DNA of 32,367 bases, taken from IMG/VR virus record IMGVR_UViG_3300032294_001559, positions 1-32,367 of that record; one strand, 5' to 3'. The notes under the pieces were generated by a model. That model made no database searches, was not told the origin of the DNA, and saw only the letters and a list, made by a program, of their open reading frames with translations. A program made the position numbers and the translations under genes. Source of the DNA: a virus. Shown piece by piece: positions 23,590 through 29,157 of this stretch (position 1 is its first letter; each line of letters begins with the position of its first letter).

Positions 23590-23705
23590 TGTCTAAGTCA
23601 CCAAACAAAGGTAAGAAAGGTTCTGCTGGAGGTCAAAAGAACTCCAAACAGAATCAGGGTAATGCTACTGCTAAGAAAGCAAAGAATGGTGGTAAGAAAA
23701 AATAA
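23589..23705 (+). CDS. Very basic 38-aa peptide
   Basis: It starts on the last base of the previous stop (TAATG) and ends at TAA 23703-23705. The product is almost only Lys, Gly, Asn, Ser, Ala and Gln (M-S-K-S-P-N-K-G-K-K-G ... K-N-G-G-K-K-K), with roughly a third lysine and no hydrophobic core. It should be unfolded and could bind DNA, RNA or acidic surfaces. Coupled translation with the membrane protein and the next gene supports that it is real. Confidence 0.65.
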   Translation: MSKSPNKGKKGSAGGQKNSKQNQGNATAKKAKNGGKKK

Positions 23706-23714
23706 TGAGGTTTT

Positions 23715-23906
23715 ATGCCACGTGAATGGAATACTCCAATTCGACAACCTTGGAATCCTGTGATTAAAAAATGCCTTGATGCTGTTGATGAGCACGTCAA
23801 GGCATATGTTAAAACAGGAGATGAGTGGCATTTATCACAAGCAGAAATATTAAGAAAATATGTAAAAGATTTGAAAGTTTGGATACATAAAGAAGAGGGA
23901 AGATAA
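23715..23906 (+). CDS. Small conserved phage protein, 63 aa
   Basis: This probably helical protein starts M-P-R-E-W-N-T-P-I-R-Q-P-W-N-P and contains A-E-I-L-R-K-Y-V-K-D-L-K-V-W-I-H-K. The upstream AATGAGG gives a ribosome site. It overlaps the next gene by one base (TAATG). No enzymatic or membrane feature is seen and the function is unknown. Confidence 0.7.
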   Translation: MPREWNTPIRQPWNPVIKKCLDAVDEHVKAYVKTGDEWHLSQAEILRKYVKDLKVWIHKEEGR

Positions 23907-24058
23907 TGGATCAGTTTCCTTATGGTGTTGTGATAATCTTGTCTTGTGGACTTACTTTTACTGCATACATCATTTACTACATATTAAAGTTAGCATCTGA
24001 GGAGATGAAAGATGAAACATCTGAGTCTAATTCTATCAATCACAAGTCTAGGCATTAG
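23906..24058 (+). CDS. Small membrane protein, 50 aa
   Basis: The frame runs from ATG 23906 to TAG 24056-24058. One transmembrane segment spans about residues 7-29 (G-V-V-I-I-L-S-C-G-L-T-F-T-A-Y-I-I), followed by a short hydrophilic tail. It overlaps the next gene by 47 bases and the previous one by one base. It belongs to the run of small membrane proteins 23251-24224, for which no individual function is known. Confidence 0.65.
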   Translation: MDQFPYGVVIILSCGLTFTAYIIYYILKLASEEMKDETSESNSINHKSRH

Positions 24059-24224
24059 TGCTGCTATTGGCGTGGGTGCTTATATCACTTACCAGAAAGC
24101 ACAAAAGATTCTAGATAATCCAGAAGCATTTGTTGGTGCTGTTGTAGAGAAGCAAGTCACCAAAGCATTTGAGAAACTACCTATCCCCAAACTAAATACT
24201 AATAACTTCAAACTGCCCTTCTAA
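24012..24224 (+). CDS. Small membrane protein, 70 aa
   Basis: The N-terminal hydrophobic helix (M-K-H-L-S-L-I-L-S-I-T-S-L-G-I-S) could be a membrane anchor or uncleaved signal; G-V-G-A-Y-I-T-Y-Q-K-A-Q-K follows. The remaining 45 residues form an amphipathic helix and a Pro/Asn-rich end (L-P-I-P-K-L-N-T-N-N-F-K). It overlaps the previous gene by 47 bases, with GAGGAG upstream as a ribosome site. The function is unknown. Confidence 0.7.
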   Translation: MKHLSLILSITSLGISAAIGVGAYITYQKAQKILDNPEAFVGAVVEKQVTKAFEKLPIPKLNTNNFKLPF

Positions 24225-24227
24225 AAG

Positions 24228-24773
24228 ATGAAAACTTTTAAACAGTTTTTGGAAGAATCTTATTTTTCAGTTAGTGAGGGGTGGGTTTCGCCAAATTTAT
24301 CTAGGATTGTTTCTAGAATGGGGAGTTTAGAAAAAGCAATTACTGGTCGCAGAGATTCGCCAGAATATGCTAGATATAGAAGAGTTGCTGATGTAGCATC
24401 ACAAACTAGAAATAATCCCAATACTCCATTTAAGAGACCAGATGGAGATAATTATTTAAATTCTGTTTGGAATAAATTTTCAAGTAAAATAAAACCACAA
24501 TCGTCAAATAATTCAGTAAAACCATCTTCACAAACTACAAAAACTTTATCATCAAATAACAATAGATTTGGGGGTAGTACAGGTGGAGCACTTTTTAGAG
24601 ATAGAATGGGCGATTATTCAAATGCTTTAAAATCTAGAGGTGCAGCATCTGGTGGTTTGATTGATATTCGTCCTGTTGATAGTCAATCTGATCCTATGCC
24701 TGACATTCAAAATATTGCTAGACGCCGTGCTGAAAGACAGTTTACTTCTAGAGGTGGAGTTGGGGGAGTTTAA
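24228..24773 (+). CDS. Putative head-internal protein with capsid-targeting-like N-terminus
   Basis: In this 181-residue protein the first ten residues, M-K-T-F-K-Q-F-L-E-E, are the closest match in the window to the T4 internal-protein targeting peptide and end in L-x-E, the gp21 site. The mature part would be basic and rich in Ser, Arg and Asn, with no recognised domain; P-E-Y-A-R-Y-R-R-V-A-D-V-A and R-R-R-A-E-R-Q-F are examples. Size, charge and the N-terminus together resemble T4 IPI to IPIII, which enter the host with DNA and can block host defences. That role is inferred. Confidence 0.75.
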   Translation: MKTFKQFLEESYFSVSEGWVSPNLSRIVSRMGSLEKAITGRRDSPEYARYRRVADVASQTRNNPNTPFKRPDGDNYLNSVWNKFSSKIKPQSSNNSVKPSSQTTKTLSSNNNRFGGSTGGALFRDRMGDYSNALKSRGAASGGLIDIRPVDSQSDPMPDIQNIARRRAERQFTSRGGVGGV

Positions 24774-24776
24774 GTA

Positions 24777-24784
24777 AATAAATA
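24777..24784 (+). promoter_or_regulatory. Late-type promoter (AATAAATA)
   Basis: One base off the TATAAATA consensus, 25 bases before the thermonuclease start at 24810. Confidence 0.45.
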
Positions 24785-24809
24785 CTGGGAGTATTAAGTT
24801 TCCTTTCTA

Positions 24810-25229
24810 ATGGACAATAAAGATCCCTATATCTATAGAATACGTCAAATTCACAAGGTTGTAGATGGCGACACTATTGACGCTGATATTGATTTGGGTT
24901 TTGATATCTCCCTTACTAAGCGAATTCGTCTTGCTGGTGTCGATACCCCAGAAAGTCGCACGGCAGATGCGAATGAAAAGAAATATGGACTCGAATCAAA
25001 AGAATGGTTGAAAAAGCGTTGTGAAAACGCAAAAAATATTCTTATCAAGACTGAACTTCCAGACTCCACAGAGAAGTATGGAAGAATTATCGGACATCTG
25101 TTTATTAATGATGAACCAACTTCATTGAATGACCAGATGATTGTTGAAGGTTATGCTTGGACTTATGATGGTGGCACAAAGAAGAAGAACTTTGCTGAGT
25201 TAGACTCAAAAAGAAAGTCGAGCCGCTAG
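24810..25229 (+). CDS. Thermonuclease-like (staphylococcal nuclease family) enzyme
   Basis: The 139-residue protein has V-V-D-G-D-T-I-D-A, then R-I-R-L-A-G-V-D-T-P-E with the catalytic Arg and Glu, and later E-K-Y-G-R-I-I-G with the second Arg, all as in staphylococcal nuclease. It should be a calcium-dependent DNA/RNA endonuclease, useful for host DNA scavenging. No signal peptide is visible, so it would act in the cytoplasm. Its 3' end overlaps the end of the minus-strand gene at 25206 by 24 bases. Confidence 0.88.
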   Translation: MDNKDPYIYRIRQIHKVVDGDTIDADIDLGFDISLTKRIRLAGVDTPESRTADANEKKYGLESKEWLKKRCENAKNILIKTELPDSTEKYGRIIGHLFINDEPTSLNDQMIVEGYAWTYDGGTKKKNFAELDSKRKSSR

Positions 25230-26072
25230 TTTCTTGGCAATCTTTTTAGCAGGGGCATAGAGAGATTTAAATCTTTCTTGCCCCTCTTTTGTAAATCTAT
25301 CTTTGATTACATCATCAATAATAATCTTATTTTCAATTTCATATAATACATTCTTTTCTACTTCATCACGAAGATATTGCTCCACATTAGTTGTTTGAGC
25401 AATTAGTCGTGTTCCTTCCGATGAGTATTCAAATATATCAATATGTCCACCTTCTGCCATAACATAATGAAGAACAGGTTTGACTTGTTTGATTTTAATC
25501 TTGAACTTATTTTTTGTTGCTTCCTTAATGAGTGGTTCGGCAGCATTTTTGAGAACATTAAGAACCGCTGATGATGCCATCGTAGCGGCAGTTGTTACTA
25601 TTGCGACAGCACCAGCCGTAGCAACAAGAGAAGGGTCAGGTAGATTAATATTGACTCCATAAACACTAAAAGTTGGTGTGGTTGGTTTATCTGCTGGTAT
25701 CTCCACAACAGGCGTTTCAGGAATGGGGGTTTGAGCAACCTGAGGCAATTGAGGAGGAGGGGTAGTATCAGGTAACCCCCTAGTTTTTTCTTGCGGTGGT
25801 TGTTGTTCCTGCTGCTTTTGGGCATTTACATCAGCATCAAATTCTGCCTGGGTTGGAACATTAATAACTGGATACTTAATAGAAGTATTTGGCATTTCAA
25901 ATACTGGAACTGCCATTCCACGAACAACGGGAACTTCTACACCGTGAAGTACTGGTGGTTCTAATGTTGAAATAACACTAGGACCATTAATACCAACTTT
26001 TGGTATTTGGTTGGCATTGTTTTTTATATTGGCAATTTCGTTGGCATTATTTATTGGTTGTATTAGATCCAT
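25206..26072 (-). CDS. Pro-rich protein with one membrane segment, unknown function
   Basis: The N-terminal half of this 288-residue protein is Asn-, Pro- and Gln-rich (E-V-P-V-V-R-G-M-A-V-P-V; Q-Q-E-Q-Q-P-P-Q-E-K). A hydrophobic Ala/Thr-rich segment at about 150-178 (A-T-A-G-A-V-A-I-V-T-T-A-A-T-M-A-S) is likely membrane-spanning. The C-terminal domain is basic and helical with a beta strand pair (K-F-K-I-K-I-K-Q-V-K). It is the last gene of a minus-strand operon whose other members have signal peptides. The membrane link suggests an envelope-associated function. No family is recognised. Confidence 0.7.
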   Translation of the reverse strand: MDLIQPINNANEIANIKNNANQIPKVGINGPSVISTLEPPVLHGVEVPVVRGMAVPVFEMPNTSIKYPVINVPTQAEFDADVNAQKQQEQQPPQEKTRGLPDTTPPPQLPQVAQTPIPETPVVEIPADKPTTPTFSVYGVNINLPDPSLVATAGAVAIVTTAATMASSAVLNVLKNAAEPLIKEATKNKFKIKIKQVKPVLHYVMAEGGHIDIFEYSSEGTRLIAQTTNVEQYLRDEVEKNVLYEIENKIIIDDVIKDRFTKEGQERFKSLYAPAKKIAKKLAARLSF

Positions 26073-26619
26073 TAGGATACCTCACAACTACGTCAGCACA
26101 GATTTTATAATATGGACTATCTGGATGAAATGTAATTCCCGACTTAATTGCTTCGCCACACTTTAATAATCTAACTAATTCAAAATCAAGACGGGATTTA
26201 TCAGTTTCTGCCTGTTGTCTTTTGATTTCTGTTCGTGCTCTTTCTTTGCACAATTCAGTCAATCCACCATCCAAAGGAAAATTGAAACCCATACTGAGTC
26301 CAGCATTGCCATTATGTGTTTGAAATGCTTCTGGGTCAGCACTACCATTCATATTACCCAATAAGAATGGTGATAAACTCATCGTTGGACCCTGACAAGA
26401 AACACCACCACCATATGTATTCATAGCATAAGGACCTTGTAGTACTTGAACTGCTTGATTGGTTACGTTACCAGTAGCAGATGCAGAAGGTCCTGCAATA
26501 TTGGTATTACTTGGTGCTTGTTGGGCTCTACCTGATGCGGTCAATAAAAGAATTATTATTGGGTAAATACAGAAACTGAGTTTGTGGTAGATTGTTGCTC
26601 TGTTGTTCTGTCTATCCAT
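26047..26619 (-). CDS. Exported cysteine-containing protein of unknown function
   Basis: A hydrophobic stretch (Y-P-I-I-I-L-L-L-T-A-S-G-R-A-Q-Q) near residues 19-34 of this 190-residue protein looks like a signal peptide, preceded by an unusually long n-region. The mature part starts Asn/Ala/Ser-rich, then has G-G-G-V-S-C-Q-G-P, a charged helix (E-L-C-K-E-R-A-R-T-E-I-K-R-Q-Q-A-E) and two more cysteines (L-K-C-G-E; K-I-C-A-D). Disulfides would fit a periplasmic or surface protein. It overlaps the genes on both sides, so the four genes 25206-27373 are one operon. Confidence 0.7.
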   Translation of the reverse strand: MDRQNNRATIYHKLSFCIYPIIILLLTASGRAQQAPSNTNIAGPSASATGNVTNQAVQVLQGPYAMNTYGGGVSCQGPTMSLSPFLLGNMNGSADPEAFQTHNGNAGLSMGFNFPLDGGLTELCKERARTEIKRQQAETDKSRLDFELVRLLKCGEAIKSGITFHPDSPYYKICADVVVRYPNGSNTTNK

Positions 26620-26915
26620 GTTTCTTTGGCCACTCCAGTGCCTAATATTGTCTCACTGAATTGAAATGGAGCACCCTGAGTCATAATGCTGTAATTTGCA
26701 CCTTGTTGAGGAGTGCCAGGGATGTTAATATTAGTTCCAGTGACAGTATAAGACGTGCCAGTTGTATATTCAACTTGACGAATAGTTTCTACAATCTTTG
26801 TAGTTGTTTCTGTTGTAGAGTTGATAGTGCCTCTGGTAAAATTAGGCACAACGGATTCTGCTAGGGCAGGACAAGAAAACCCTAGCAGGAATAAACCTGC
26901 TAGGATATGTCTCAT
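26556..26915 (-). CDS. Small exported protein, paralogue of the 26912 gene
   Basis: The 119-residue protein has a typical signal peptide, M-R-H-I-L-A-G-L-F-L-L-G-F-S-C-P-A-L-A, cut before E-S-V. The mature 100 residues are Thr/Ser-rich with beta-strand patterns. G-T-S-Y-T-V-T-G-T-N-I-N-I and T-Q-G-A-P-F-Q-F-S-E-T-I are mirrored in the neighbouring gene (G-A-S-Y-S-A-S-G-T-N-I-Q-S; N-T-A-G-Q-A-F-S-F-S-E-S-F). The two are therefore diverged duplicates. Threonine-rich repeated beta patterns could form an adhesin or fibre. The gene overlaps its upstream neighbour by four bases. Confidence 0.75.
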   Translation of the reverse strand: MRHILAGLFLLGFSCPALAESVVPNFTRGTINSTTETTTKIVETIRQVEYTTGTSYTVTGTNINIPGTPQQGANYSIMTQGAPFQFSETILGTGVAKETWIDRTTEQQSTTNSVSVFTQ

Positions 26916-27373
26916 TTGAATACGCTTAGTTCAATACTACGTTGTGCAGTTGCGGTAGTTCCAGGACCACCAGCAGTTACAGTAGGAACACTAGTAGGTG
27001 ATAATGTACCAGCGAGAGAACCCTTGTCTCCTGCTAACTGAGTAACACTATCCCCATAAAGGTTGGGAGAAGCAATAACTCCACCATTGACCGACTGAGT
27101 GGTGACTGGTGTATCAGCAGCATTGAAACTTTCTGAGAAACTAAATGCTTGACCTGCTGTATTGATATCATAGGATCCAGCACCACCTACACCACCAAAG
27201 GAGGTTGATTGAATATTTGTTCCAGAGGCAGAATATGAAGCCCCAATTCTTGTTGATTGCACCGCAGCACCCTGGACACCAAGTTGAACAGAATCAGTAA
27301 TTCTTGATGTAATTTCAGCAGCACTTACAGGAGTAATAAAGAATAACGAAGAGATTAGAAGTAATCTTTTCAT
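26912..27373 (-). CDS. Small exported protein, paralogue of the 26556 gene
   Basis: I start at the ATG at 27373, giving a 153-residue protein with signal peptide M-K-R-L-L-L-I-S-S-L-F-F-I-T-P-V-S-A-A; a GTG at 27397 would add eight residues. The mature protein is Gly/Ser/Thr-rich and lacks cysteine. Its central 50 residues align with the 26556 protein, and its tail is Gly/Thr/Pro-rich. It is the first gene of the minus-strand operon, 31 bases behind a CTAAATA late box on that strand. Function is unknown; location should be periplasm or cell surface. Confidence 0.75.
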   Translation of the reverse strand: MKRLLLISSLFFITPVSAAEITSRITDSVQLGVQGAAVQSTRIGASYSASGTNIQSTSFGGVGGAGSYDINTAGQAFSFSESFNAADTPVTTQSVNGGVIASPNLYGDSVTQLAGDKGSLAGTLSPTSVPTVTAGGPGTTATAQRSIELSVFK

Positions 27374-27403
27374 TTTTCTTATTTTTGTGATAAACACTAC
27401 AAG

Positions 27404-27410
27404 TATTTAG
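27404..27410 (-). promoter_or_regulatory. Late promoter, minus strand (CTAAATA)
   Basis: The minus strand reads CTAAATA 30 bases before the ATG at 27373. It is divergent from the sigma70 promoter at 27436. Confidence 0.55.
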
Positions 27411-27435
27411 TATATCGTCATTTAATCGGGGGCAC

Positions 27436-27464
27436 TTGACAAATCCTAAATAAAAACTTAATAT
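27436..27464 (+). promoter_or_regulatory. Sigma70-type promoter TTGACA-N17-TAATAT
   Basis: Consensus -35 (27436-27441) and TAATAT (27459-27464) at 17-base spacing. A G5 tract lies four bases before the -35. Transcription should start near 27471 and give a leader of about 117 bases before the ATG at 27588. Confidence 0.8.
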
Positions 27465-27467
27465 GGA

Positions 27468-27587
27468 AAATCCCATATCAGGGATTTCATTATGAGTCTG
27501 TGATGTGACATTAGAGCCGTGGAAGGTGCCCTTCGAGAGAGGTGGTGTACCCCCCTTCTATACGGATGTAGAGTTCAATTAAAATTA
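27468..27587 (+). promoter_or_regulatory. Structured leader of the exported lysozyme gene
   Basis: Right after the promoter, AAATCCC (27468-27474) and GGGATTT (27481-27487) form a perfect hairpin. Further on, CCGT (27517) with GAAGG (27522) can pair with CCTTC (27554) and ACGG (27562-27565), enclosing smaller stems. An in-frame extension of the downstream gene into this region has no ribosome site and looks non-coding. The fold is inferred by eye. Confidence 0.45.
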
Positions 27588-28220
27588 ATGCAACAATTCT
27601 TTACTGTAGCCCTGCCCCTTCTGGCATCGGTTACAACCAATATGGCAACACTGCCTGTATTTCCTCCTTTGACGACACCACCAGCGCCATTTTCTGTTGT
27701 TAAGGAGTTTGAAACTACGACAGCGATCCGAGAGGTTGCTCCCGAAAAGCCAAAAGAGAAAAGGCTAATTTGTAAAGGGTGTTCAGAACATGAACAACTT
27801 GCTGTGGATTATTTCCAAGAGCAAGGAATTAAAGACAGAAACGCCCTTGCTACTATCCTGGGCAATATTAAGCAAGAATCTATGTTCGTGCCTAATATTT
27901 GTGAAGGTGGTAGTAGGACTCAGTACCATCACTGCGGTCGTGGTTATGGTCTGATCCAATGGACATCTGCCGATCGTTATTATGGATTGGGTGAATTTGC
28001 TAAGAAGTTTGGTGGTTCTCCATCAGCACTTCCAACGCAACTTCGTTATCTGACGAATGAAGTTCAATGGAAACGAATCGAAGACCGAATGAAAACTCCT
28101 GGTAAGTCTATCGATCGCTACATGAACTATGCGTACAGTTGGATTGGTTGGGGCATTCATGGTGCTCGTACATCTTATGCTCATGAATATGCTAACCGAC
28201 TGATCACGGTAGAAGTTTGA
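27588..28220 (+). CDS. Exported or anchored lysozyme-like protein (phage tail lysozyme family)
   Basis: I choose ATG 27588, which gives this 210-residue protein an N-terminal hydrophobic segment (M-Q-Q-F-F-T-V-A-L-P-L-L-A-S-V), followed by a Pro/Thr-rich linker to about residue 60. The rest matches the phage tail lysozyme (Phage_lysozyme2) pattern: A-L-A-T-I-L-G-N-I-K-Q-E-S with the likely catalytic Glu, R-G-Y-G-L-I-Q-W-T, Q-L-R-Y-L-T-N-E-V. It should cut peptidoglycan from the periplasmic side. The N-terminus suggests Sec-dependent export or membrane anchoring rather than incorporation in the tail. A sigma70 promoter and structured leader precede it. Confidence 0.8.
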   Translation: MQQFFTVALPLLASVTTNMATLPVFPPLTTPPAPFSVVKEFETTTAIREVAPEKPKEKRLICKGCSEHEQLAVDYFQEQGIKDRNALATILGNIKQESMFVPNICEGGSRTQYHHCGRGYGLIQWTSADRYYGLGEFAKKFGGSPSALPTQLRYLTNEVQWKRIEDRMKTPGKSIDRYMNYAYSWIGWGIHGARTSYAHEYANRLITVEV

Positions 28221-28234
28221 CAAACTGAATAGGT

Positions 28235-28261
28235 GAGGGGGGCTTGACAGATGCCCTCCTC
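28235..28261 (+). terminator. Hairpin after the lysozyme gene with -35 box in its loop
   Basis: GAGGGGGGC (28235-28243) pairs with GCCCTCCTC (28253-28261) with one G-T. The loop holds TTGACA of the next promoter. No T-tract follows, so termination is uncertain. Confidence 0.45.
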
Positions 28262-28272
28262 CCATCTATAAT
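28244..28272 (+). promoter_or_regulatory. Perfect sigma70 promoter for the tRNA array
   Basis: TTGACA (28244-28249), 17 bases, TATAAT (28267-28272): an exact consensus promoter 17 bases ahead of tRNA-Arg. It should give strong, early transcription by unmodified host RNA polymerase. Confidence 0.9.
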
Positions 28273-28288
28273 AAGCAAGTAAGCAAAT

Positions 28289-28362
<74 letters not shown>

Positions 28363-28389
28363 TTGAAGATTTATTCTTCAAATTTATAT

Positions 28390-28461
28390 TCCCCTGTGGC
28401 GCAGCGGTAGCGCGAGAAACTGTTAATTTCCAGGTCACAAGTTCGAATCTTGTCGGGGGAG
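28390..28461 (+). tRNA. tRNA-Asn (anticodon GTT)
   Basis: Acceptor TCCCCTG pairs with CGGGGGA with one wobble. D arm GCGC-AGCGGTA-GCGC, anticodon loop CTGTTAA (GTT), T arm ACAAG-TTCGAAT-CTTGT. The outermost anticodon-stem pair is an A-C mismatch. Discriminator G at 28461 fits asparagine. Confidence 0.92.
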
Positions 28462-28463
28462 TT

Positions 28464-28735
28464 GAAAGGATTGGAAACGTCCGATTCTTTCATATTGGTT
28501 CTGGGTGGAATTCCCAGCAGTTCCGTTAGGGACTGTCCTTTGTAGGTTCGATACCTACATCTTCCTTATGGGAGATAAGAACGGCTATTGGAGACCACTC
28601 TAAATCCTAAGTTCGCTTAGGTCGGGGACTTGATCACCCCCGCCAGTAACTAAAAACAGGTCAATAGCGTGTCTATTGACTCTTCACGAAAGTGAAGCCT
28701 TTGCGGAGAGTGTCTTCCGCGAGTGGTGGGCACTC
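28464..28735 (+). ncRNA. Candidate structured RNA: eleven consecutive stem-loops
   Basis: Stems found by hand: 28464-28491 (12 pairs), 28501-28517, 28518-28535, 28542-28558 (a canonical T-arm with loop TTCGATA), 28559-28576, 28606-28621 (TTCG tetraloop), 28623-28642, 28660-28680 (8 perfect pairs), 28682-28697 (GAAA tetraloop), 28703-28720, 28721-28735. No protein-coding frame of note crosses the segment. It lies in the tRNA array transcribed from the consensus promoter at 28244. It may be one structured RNA, several processed pieces, or remains of decayed tRNAs. I could not match it to tmRNA, RNase P RNA or a group I intron by eye. Confidence 0.6.
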
Positions 28736-28746
28736 ACTACTCTTCA

Positions 28747-28820
28747 ACCTCTGGTAGTCTATTGGTAAGGACGGGTGGACAACACACATGGAAACTAGGT
28801 TCGATTCCTAGACAGAGGTA
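28747..28820 (+). tRNA. tRNA-like sequence with defective or unusual anticodon arm
   Basis: Acceptor strands ACCTCTG (28747-28753) and CAGAGGT (28813-28819) pair perfectly, the D stem GTCT/GGAC and T arm CTAGG-TTCGATT-CCTAG are good, and discriminator A follows. The anticodon arm GGGTG-GACAACA-CACAT has one mismatch and one wobble and lacks the conserved T at position 33, so the apparent CAA anticodon (Leu) is unreliable. It is either a decayed tRNA or a tRNA-like element with another role. Confidence 0.6.
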
Positions 28821-28822
28821 AT

Positions 28823-28895
28823 GCCCTTGTAGCTCAGCTGGTAGAGCACCGCTTTTGTAAAGCGGTTGTCGCAAGTTCAAGTCTTGTCGGGGGCT
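28823..28895 (+). tRNA. tRNA-Thr (anticodon TGT)
   Basis: Acceptor GCCCTTG/CGGGGGC with two wobbles, D arm GCTC-GAGC, anticodon arm CCGCT-TTTGTAA-AGCGG giving TGT, T arm GCAAG-TTCAAGT-CTTGT. The discriminator base T is also the first base of the downstream -35 box. Confidence 0.94.
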
Positions 28896-28923
28896 TGACA
28901 TAATATTCATTATGTCTTATACT
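28895..28923 (+). promoter_or_regulatory. Sigma70-type promoter TTGACA-N17-TATACT
   Basis: The -35 (28895-28900) begins at the tRNA-Thr discriminator; TATACT is at 28918-28923. It should drive tRNA-Gly. A perfect hairpin GGGAGA-GAAA-TCTCCC at 28951-28966 lies in the transcript before the tRNA. Confidence 0.75.
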
Positions 28924-28971
28924 TCATATGTCCGTGTGAAGGAAAGTGCTGGGAGAGAAATCTCCCACATT

Positions 28972-29043
28972 GCGGAAGTAACTCAACGGTAGAGTCCCTG
29001 CCTTCCAAGCAGGTTGTTGCGAGTTCGAATCTCGTCTTCCGCT
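28972..29043 (+). tRNA. tRNA-Gly (anticodon TCC)
   Basis: Acceptor GCGGAAG/CTTCCGC is perfect, D arm ACTC-GAGT, anticodon arm CCTGC-CTTCCAA-GCAGG gives TCC, and the T arm is GCGAG-TTCGAAT-CTCGT. It reads GGA. Confidence 0.96.
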
Positions 29044-29059
29044 TATAAAACCAAAAAGC

Positions 29060-29088
29060 TTGACTGATCCCAAAGAAAATGTTAAGAT
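29060..29088 (+). promoter_or_regulatory. Sigma70-type promoter TTGACT-N17-TAAGAT for the porin gene
   Basis: TTGACT (29060-29065) and TAAGAT (29083-29088) at ideal spacing. In the leader, CCGTGC (29105-29110) and GCACGG (29122-29127) form a hairpin around the GTG at 29107, arguing against that codon as the start. Confidence 0.75.
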
Positions 29089-29157
29089 GATTGACCTGAG
29101 GTTACCGTGCCTCAACTACTTGCACGGATACTCAGTATGTCGTTTAGTAAAATTTTT

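Noticed and set aside
27519-27587. Upstream in-frame extension of the lysozyme-like gene
   Set aside because: No ribosome site, no hydrophobic start, and it overlaps a stable predicted stem; ATG 27588 gives a sensible export signal.
28217-28245. Second TTGACA just before the tRNA promoter
   Set aside because: It overlaps the lysozyme stop codon and has no -10 box at a suitable distance.
28464-28742. Canonical tmRNA or group I intron for the stem-loop array
   Set aside because: No conserved tmRNA 5' motif, no tag reading frame, and no intron core could be found by eye; kept as an unassigned structured RNA.
29107-29157. Earlier starts (GTG 29107, ATG 29137) for the porin
   Set aside because: They put extra residues before a normal signal peptide, and the GTG lies inside a leader hairpin; 29137 remains possible.
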